From Panagrolaimus kolymaensis (lineage: Eukaryota; Nematoda; Chromadorea; Rhabditida; Panagrolaimidae): DNA of 64,000 nt. The stretch lies in NCBI GenBank assembly GCA_028622995.1, contig JAJQJQ010000004.1:6696001-6760000 (forward strand). The letters run 5' to 3'. Positions 57,812-64,000 of this stretch are shown piece after piece. The position numbers were made by a program, and so were the translations under genes. How positions within the stretch are numbered: the stretch's first letter is position 1; each line of letters opens with the position of its first letter. Under the pieces are notes generated by a model. The model was not told the DNA's origin, made no database searches, and saw nothing but the letters and a program-made list of their open reading frames with translations.

Positions 57812-59860
57812 ATATTTAAATCTTTGGTTGTATTACTTTTGGTTTTGCCTGCCATTTTTGCTGATTGTCCTTCAGGATCGGTTAAATGGCCAACTTCGCC
57901 TCCATCAAACTGTTATTCTTTCAACTCGACTCCCCTACCATTTTCTGATGCAGAAAATTCATGTAAAAATTCCAATGGACATTTGGCATCGATTCATGAA
58001 GCTTTTACAAATTCATTCCTTGGGTGTAAGCTTTTTTGTTTTTGTTGTTGTTGCTGAGACTTTTTCTGACCCAAACTCGTATATCGACGAGCTATTGCCC
58101 CGAAATTTAAAAAAAATTAAAAATAGTTTTATTATTTTAGCTCAAGCAGGAAATGCTTTTCATAATGTTAGTGATTTTTGGATTGGAGCTATTAACCATC
58201 CTGTATATGGAAATTGGACATGGAGTGATGGAAGCTCTGTAAATTATGGAGATTGGTCAAATAATCTTCCATCAGGAAATTGTGGAGCTGCGAATACAGG
58301 AGATAATTATTGGAACTTTGTAAATTGTTCATTGTCGAAACCATTTATTTGTGAAACTTCTGAAAATGCTGTGACTCTTCCAAATACTACTCCAGCTTCC
58401 TCAACGACTCAACAACAACCAATTGAACCATGTGAATCTGATTGGGTTTATTTTGAAGAAACTAATTCATGCTATTATTGGACGGACTATTATAATTGGT
58501 CGACTGCAGAAGAATTTTGCGTAAATCAAAGTTCTCATTTAGCTTCAATTCATAGCTTTAATGAATTACAATTTACAAATGGTAAGTTTGAAACAAAACT
58601 CTTCAATAAAAAACAAAGTTTGTAAAAAAAATTTTTTTAGTAATTTACAACGGAGATTTATGGATTGGTCTTCACGCAGAGAGCGGCCCGATAGTATGGA
58701 ATACCACTTGGAAATGGGCTGATGGATCATCTCTTGATTATTCTCCATGGTCGGGAATTGGCATGCCATCATTAAATTACAACAACCTTTGTGTTATAAG
58801 AAAAAACAATACATTTTCAAATATTAATTGTGATTATTCTAAATATGGAATTTGTAAAAAGCCTTCTGCTAAAATTATTCCAACAACATCCAGTACTGTA
58901 ACTCCTCCAACTCTTAATTGTTCAACAGCAGGAGGATGGACATATAATTATGAGACAAATTCATGTTTTTTAATAAATCGTAATAATATGACATGGAAAT
59001 CAGCTGAAGAATATTGTTCCTTTTTTGGTGGACATTTATCATCCATTCATAATTTAGCTGAACTTAAAATTATTCAAGGTAAAATTAACTTTTTTTTATT
59101 GAAGGCAATTTATAGACTTAAATTTAACAATTTTTTAGCTTATAATTCTAATTTCTGGATTGGCCTTTATACTGATAATAGTCCAGTAGTATGGAATAGC
59201 ACATGGAAATGGACAGATGGATCTGAAGTGGATTATCAAAAATGGGGTAGCATTGGAATTCCTAATCTTGATGGAAACCTTTGTGTTTATGTTGCAAAAG
59301 ATGGATTTAGAAATACAAATTGTTCCTTTTCCAATATTACATCAATATGCAAAGCTAAATCTAACGTTATTCTCCCGACATCAATGCCTATATCAACAAC
59401 TACTTCAAAGCCAGCTAAAGATTGTCCCGATGGATGGTCACATAATTTTATGACAGGATCGTGTTATTTAGTTAATGGAAATAAATTAAATTGGACTTCG
59501 AGCGAACAATATTGCGCATTTTTTGGTAGTCATTTAGTATCCATTCACGATCAATATGAATATAAATTTGTTAAGGATTTGCTTCAATTTTATAAATGTC
59601 AAAATGGCGGATATAATTATTGTAATTATTATTGGATTGGACTTCATTCAAATAATAATGCCATAACATGGAAATGGACAGATAAATCTGCAATTAATTA
59701 TCCTAATTGGATTCCAGGTTATCCAAGCCGTGGAGGAAATGATTGTGGTAATGCTTGGTGGCATAGTAATCAAGGCGGATATCCTGATGGTTTCTCAAAT
59801 AATTATCCATGTTCAACTCCTTTATATGGTGTTTGTAAAAAACCATCCTTAAAATTTTAA
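57812..59860 (+). CDS. Secreted C-type lectin with four CTLDs (copy B), start codon ATA
   Basis: Exons 57812-58025, 58141-58581, 58641-59078 and 59139-59860 join in frame to about 604 residues. The signal peptide (LVVLLLVLPAIFA) is followed by four C-type lectin-like domains joined by Thr/Ser/Pro linkers (TTPASSTTQQQPIEP, TTSSTVTPPT, TSMPISTTTSKPA). Each CTLD shows a W-I-G core (DFWIGA, LWIGLH, FWIGLY, YWIGLH) and paired cysteines; calcium motifs are not obvious. Exon 1 aligns codon for codon with copy D at 63729, but where D has ATG TTT AAA this copy has ATA TTT AAA, and no in-frame ATG lies between the upstream stop and the signal peptide. Translation from TTG or ATA, an unseen exon, or a null allele are the options. 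Linkers suggest an extended, O-glycosylated chain. Confidence 0.85.
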
Positions 59861-60236
59861 GAAATTTTGTAATTAATTCAATAAATATTTTTTGTTTTTA
59901 AAATTTTTTTATTTAATCTAATAAAGTACTTGGATATAATTTTACTGATCTCTTTTTGCATTTTTTTTCATACTTTTTCCAAGAAAAAAGAAAAACAATC
60001 GATACAAAGGCACACGTACTCTTTACTTTTTGCAATCAGAGGGGTTTAGTGAGTCAGTTGATTTTTTTAATATAAAAAAGACAAACGCCAAATTTCTTGC
60101 TTATAAAGAAGCAAACAACATTATTTTTCTTTTTGGAAGAAAAAATCGTTGAAAGCAGTTGCGTTTGATTTCCTCACTCTTTTTTTTGTTGCTGCACTTT
60201 TCTTAAAAATAAGTTGCGAAATTTTTGCAAAATAGA
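59861..60236. other. Intergenic upstream of BTB gene
   Basis: Lectin B polyadenylation signal AATAAA is at about 59880. A TATA-like AATATAAAAAAG lies at about 60070. No ATG occurs on the plus strand from about 59960 to the first BTB-coding exon, so the BTB gene has no visible start here. Confidence 0.5.
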
Positions 60237-61276
60237 CGTCCAACAACCGAAATCTAAAACTGTAATTAAAGAACTTCAAAGTTTATTTGATGATGGAACA
60301 GATTCGGATATTGTTTTTACTATTGGCGATGAAGTAAAAATTTGTTTTGCAATTTTTTTTAATAAAAAATAAAATTAATATGCTTCTTTTTTTTAAGGAA
60401 ATTTATGCTCATCGATTTATTTTAAACCTTCGATCACCTGTTTTAAAAGAAAAATTGACAGGAAAGCCAAATCCCATTACGCTTCAAAATATTAAAGCAA
60501 ATGAATTTAGAAGCTTCCTAAATTTTTTATACACGCATGATTGTGAAATGACAGTTTTTAATGTCGAAACTTTATTCCGACTTGGTAAGTTTTTTTTAAA
60601 TTAATTTACCAATGGCCAAGAATTTATTTGTTTTTTGGCGCCAAAAGTTTAAAAAATAATTAATCCAAAACAAAAAAAATCGCTTTCGAAATTTTTTTTG
60701 TCATTCAATCATTGAATTTTTTTATAGGTCACGGCTACGAAGTTCCTTTACTAATTGAAAAATGTGTAAAATTTCTTGAAAATCAACTCAACGAAAATAA
60801 TATCCTTCGTTATGCTCAATTTGGATTAACCAACAAACCGAGTGCAAATTCATTGCTTTTAAAATGCTTGAAACTTCTTCCAGATTTTTTAATTGATATA
60901 AATTTTGTTTATCTCAACAACAATGGAAATTGGGCTCCAATTTCGTATGATTTAGTTTTACGAATTGTTAAAGATTGTGAACGACCTCCAGAACTTGAAG
61001 ATTTGTTGTTTAAAAAAGTGAGTAAAATTTGGATAAAAAAAGGCTTCCAATTATTTATATATAAATATTTTTTAGGTTTTTGCATGGGCAAAAAAAGCCT
61101 ATGAACGAAGGGAATCCAATAACCTTACAATCAAAGGAATTTTAAATGGAATTATTCCATTCATCCGATTTGAGCATCTTGAAGCTTTGACTTTAGCCAC
61201 CTTAGTCCGAGAGAACAATTTGCTTCAAGCTGAAAAACTTGTGGAATATTTTTGTAAAATTGTTATTGAAAACTAA
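60237..61276 (+). CDS. BTB/POZ-domain protein, 5' end unclear
   Basis: Exons ending 60333, then 60398-60584, 60728-61017 and 61076-61276, join in frame. The BTB fold is clear: LQSLFDDGTDSDIVFTIGDE, EIYAHRFILNLRSPVLKEKL, NIKANEFRSFLNFLYTHDCE and VETLFRLGHGYEVPLLIEKC. A BACK-like helical region follows (VFAWAKKAYERRE, LEALTLATLVREN). There is no MATH or Kelch domain in view. BTB proteins of this kind often act as substrate adaptors of cullin-3 ubiquitin ligases (family knowledge). The first exon has no ATG; the frame runs back through ATA GAC GTC CAA near an acceptor-like TTTTTGCAAAATAG. It may be a trans-spliced gene with a non-AUG start, a gene with an unseen first exon, or a pseudogene. Confidence 0.7.
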
Positions 61277-62056
61277 AATAGGATTTTTTAAATCTATTTT
61301 TTCTATTTTCTTATAATTTATTTTGAATAAATAATTTATGATAAAGAATTTTCTGTTATTGTAAATTTTAACAATTTTGGTTTTCGCATTTATTTTTTGA
61401 AAATATGCATACCTTTGACGAATGTGTTCCAGTATTTTTACTTTAATATTCAAAATTTTAAATATTTTACTTTAACAATAAATTCATTATTTTATTTATT
61501 TTTGCTATGACCGTAGCTAAAGCTAGAATTTTGATTTTTTGTTCTTTTAAATTATATGCTTTTTGCTTTTTAAAGCTACAACATACATGCACAAAACAAC
61601 AAAAGCATTGTTGCTTGCCATTACTGTATTTTATCATTTCAGAAAATAAGCTTGTCTTTTGTTTATTTGTGGTTGAGTAAATGATAAAAGCTTCTTTTTT
61701 TTTCAGACGGAAATGATCGGTGAAGTACTTGCTAAAAAATATGCAATTTTTTTGCAGCTCTTTATCGAAAGATCAAAAGAGCTCAAAAAACCAACAAAAA
61801 AATAATTAAAAAGCTCAATTAGACTAAAAATGAAATCATTTTTACCAACAAAAAAAGATTAGAGATAAAATCTTTTTTATTGCTTCTTCCTTTCTTCTTC
61901 AATAGCCAATCAGTAAAGACAAGGTAAAAAAGCATAGACTAAATTTGATAAGAAATTTATGTGTGTTTCCATAATTTACTATAAAATCAGCTAATTTTTA
62001 ATTCAAAAATTATATTCAATCTTTAATTGTCCAAATACTTTCTTGAAGAAGAAAAA
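61277..62056 (+). promoter_or_regulatory. Intergenic and promoter block of C-type lectin C, TATA at 61980-61986
   Basis: TATAAAA stands 77 bases before the ATG. The segment 61830-61990 repeats the order of blocks seen before copies A, B and D (AATGAAATCATT, AAGATTAGAGA, TTATTGCTTCTTCC, TATAAAATCAG). The distal half shows no feature beyond AT-rich runs. Confidence 0.65.
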
Positions 62057-62602
62057 ATGTTTCAATTCTTGCCTTTGTTCGTTTTGACTTCTTTGCCTGC
62101 TTTGTTGTTGGCTGATTGTCCTCCCGGCGCATTTCAATATCCACCAACTACTCCAGCGAAATGTTATTTTTCCATCACCACTACTAAATCATTTTCGGAT
62201 GCAGAAGATTTTTGTAAAAAGAATGTGAGTGGACATCTTTCATCCATTCATGACGCATATACAAATACAATTTTAAGCAGTGAGTTTTTTTTAAAACAAA
62301 AAAGCAACTTTGATGGGGGCAAAAAATTGAATTTTATTTTTTTTTGTTTTTTAGCTCAAGCTGGATTCTATTTCCATGGCATAAGTAAATATTTTTGGAT
62401 TGGAGCTAATACTCTTTCTGGAAATGGTAATTATACTTGGACGGATGGAAGCCCAACGGATTTTAATGATTTTGGACATTATAAACCAACTGGAAAATGC
62501 GGAGAAATGAGCGAAGCCGATGGTTATTGGAATTTTGCAAATTGTTCAACTTTGAAACCTTTTTTTTGTCAAATTTCTGACGATTCGTTTGCCAAAATTT
62601 AA
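62057..62602 (+). CDS. Secreted C-type lectin, single CTLD (copy C)
   Basis: Exons 62057-62279 and 62355-62602 give 156 residues: signal peptide MFQFLPLFVLTSLPALLLA, then one CTLD with CPPGAFQYPPTTPAKCYF, DAEDFCKKNVSGHLSSIH, KYFWIGANT, YTWTDGSPTDFNDFGHYKP and NCSTLKPFFCQ. It is closest to copy A in the second exon (ANT, DGSPTDFNDFG). The intron position and phase equal those in the other copies. No calcium-site motif is obvious. There is no linker or tail, so this looks like a minimal secreted CTLD. Confidence 0.88.
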   Translation: MFQFLPLFVLTSLPALLLADCPPGAFQYPPTTPAKCYFSITTTKSFSDAEDFCKKNVSGHLSSIHDAYTNTILSSEFFLKQKSNFDGGKKLNFIFFCFLAQAGFYFHGISKYFWIGANTLSGNGNYTWTDGSPTDFNDFGHYKPTGKCGEMSEADGYWNFANCSTLKPFFCQISDDSFAKI

Positions 62603-63728
62603 ACATTCAATTTATGATCAAATTTGATTGCCAAAAAAATTAAAACTCGATTTAAAATAATTTGTGATTTATTTTTACAAAATTTTTTATTGAAAAATAA
62701 ATTTTTAAAAAAATGTTAATATTATACTTTCTTAAATTTTTTACACAAAATAATTTCTTTGACTATCAAATAAATTAAATAATTTAATTTTTTATATTCC
62801 AAAAAAGAAGTAATTTTTCTTAAACGAATAATTTATACCAAAAAAATTTAAAAGCTTTTATAACAAAAAAATTTAAAAGCTTCAACTCGATTCGTTTACT
62901 ATTATCGCGAAAAGGTTAATAGCTTTCCAAAGATTTACTAAAAATATAAAATAATCAATACAAAAGTATTTTACAAAACCATAAACGAATTAAATAATCT
63001 TTACATCTTCTCGAAATTTGAGCGAGTCCTAATGAAGTGTATCTAACGTTGTTAAAAACATCATAGCGAGCTTTTATATGGTTTGAAATAAATGAGATAA
63101 TTAATGATTCATAAAAGAATACTAAAAAAATTTTGTTTTCCTATTTTTTCTTTTGTTTAAAATGATAAAAATAATTTTTTGATTGATCTTTGCTTTATGT
63201 TTTTCTAAATTAGCTACAACATACATTCACCGCAAAAAGACAATAGCGCTACATTATTACTGTAAGTTTATATCTAAAATAAGTGAGAATGTATTCATTT
63301 GTTTAAAAAAAAAATGAATGACGTTTTTTAAGAGTAATAATTGATAAAATAAAAGTTTTCTTTCACGGAAATTGTCTTAAAATCAAGCATGCACGGAAAT
63401 AAAAGAAAAATGATGTATTTTTTTTTTGAACCTTATCAAAAGATCCAATGAGCTCAAAAAAAAACATCAAAAAGAGGGTATGTCAAACTTTATCATAGAT
63501 TAAAATTTACGTGCTTAATTAGACTAAAAATGACATCATTATTTCCAAAAGATTAGAGGAAAATTTAAATTGTTGTTTCTTTCATTTTTCCATAGACAGA
63601 TAAAACAAAGATTAAATTTGATAAGAAATTTGAGTGGTGTTTTTATTTTTAGTATAAAAACGGATAGTCTCTCGCTTCAAATATTATATTTATTGTTTCA
63701 TTGTTCAAACATTTTCTTTGAAGAAATA
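62603..63728 (+). promoter_or_regulatory. Intergenic and promoter block of C-type lectin D, TATA at 63653-63659
   Basis: TATAAAA stands 76 bases before the ATG at 63729. The blocks GACATCATTATT, AAAGATTAGAGGAAAA and GATAAGAAATTTGAG match those before the other lectins. At about 62836-62880 a 17-base unit AAAAAAATTTAAAAGCTT is present twice in tandem. The rest is AT-rich without frames. Confidence 0.6.
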
Positions 63729-64000
63729 ATGTTTAAATCCTTGGTTGTATTATTCTTGGTTTTGCCTGCCATTTTTGCTGATTGTCCTTCAGGATCAGTT
63801 CAATGGCCATCAAATATTCCAGGAAAGTGTCATTCTTTCAAGTCAACTCCCCTACCATTTTCTGATGCAGAAGATACATGCAAAAATTTGAGTGGACATT
63901 TGGCATCAATTCATGAAGCTTTTACAAATTCTTTCATTGGGTGTAAGTAAAAATTAATTTTAAATAAATCAAAAAATAATTTTAATTACATCTTTAAATT
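63729..64000 (+). CDS. Secreted C-type lectin (copy D), cut by the window end
   Basis: Only exon 1 (63729-63942) is in the window: signal peptide MFKSLVVLFLVLPAIFA, then CPSGSVQWPSNIPGKCH, DAEDTCKNLSGHLASIHEAF and a GTAAGT donor in the same phase as the other copies. It is nearly identical to exon 1 of copy B, with an intact ATG. Whether it is a single- or multi-CTLD gene depends on sequence beyond 64000. Confidence 0.85.

Noticed and set aside
1..64000. CRISPR arrays, bacterial operons or insertion sequences
   Set aside because: No regularly spaced direct repeats, no Shine-Dalgarno patterns; the genes are spliced and animal in type.

Overview
The window is nuclear DNA of a nematode. Three things show this. 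The base composition is very AT-rich, with introns running from GTAAGT-type donors to TTTTAG or TTTCAG acceptors. The proteins include a cytochrome c very close to the Caenorhabditis type, a BRCT-less PARP-1, a GEI-17/PIAS protein and three transthyretin-like (TTL) proteins. A vitellogenin fragment is also present. I cannot name the species.

Layout. 1-917 is low-complexity flank. 918-21878 (minus) is one giant cubilin gene: signal peptide, coiled-coil stem, about eight EGF modules and some 25-27 CUB modules in about 36 exons. Its introns hold a tRNA-Val gene, two fold-back elements, a family of short hairpin repeats and, on the opposite strand, a complete cytochrome c gene. 24029-27310 (plus) is an AIFM3-type oxidoreductase whose Rieske domain has lost its first histidine ligand; an odd tRNA lies antisense in one of its introns. 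27489-30350 is a serpin cluster: a broken copy, an inverted C-terminal fragment and an intact gene. 30965-32702 is a chimeric locus joining vitellogenin pieces to a degenerate trypsin fold, and 34218-35290 is an intact-looking S1 protease.

36234-42098 (plus) is PARP-1, interrupted inside the catalytic domain by a 2.5 kb insertion with imperfect terminal inverted repeats. 42755-44852 is a PIAS-type SUMO E3 ligase with a hAT-like MITE in its last intron. Both are nuclear regulators of DNA damage and SUMO signalling. 46412-53880 holds small secreted or membrane proteins: a short secreted peptide, three TTL proteins, a second intact serpin, and a head-to-head pair of defensin-like cysteine-rich peptides inside an inverted duplication. 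54291-64000 is a C-type lectin cluster of four genes duplicated together with their TATA promoters, with a BTB-domain gene and a 1.5 kb hAT-like transposon (8-bp target duplication) between them.

The right half therefore looks like fast-evolving accessory sequence (immune and secreted proteins, repeated duplication, pseudogenes, transposons) beside conserved housekeeping genes. The best candidates for something new are: the altered Rieske ligand set; the PARP-1 insertion that may act as a new intron; the vitellogenin-protease chimera; serpins with an extra basic C-terminal exon; the diverged defensin-like pair; and the tRNA with a glycine-type body but a UAA anticodon. All exon joins were made by eye from frame continuity and splice signals, so boundaries can be off by a few bases.
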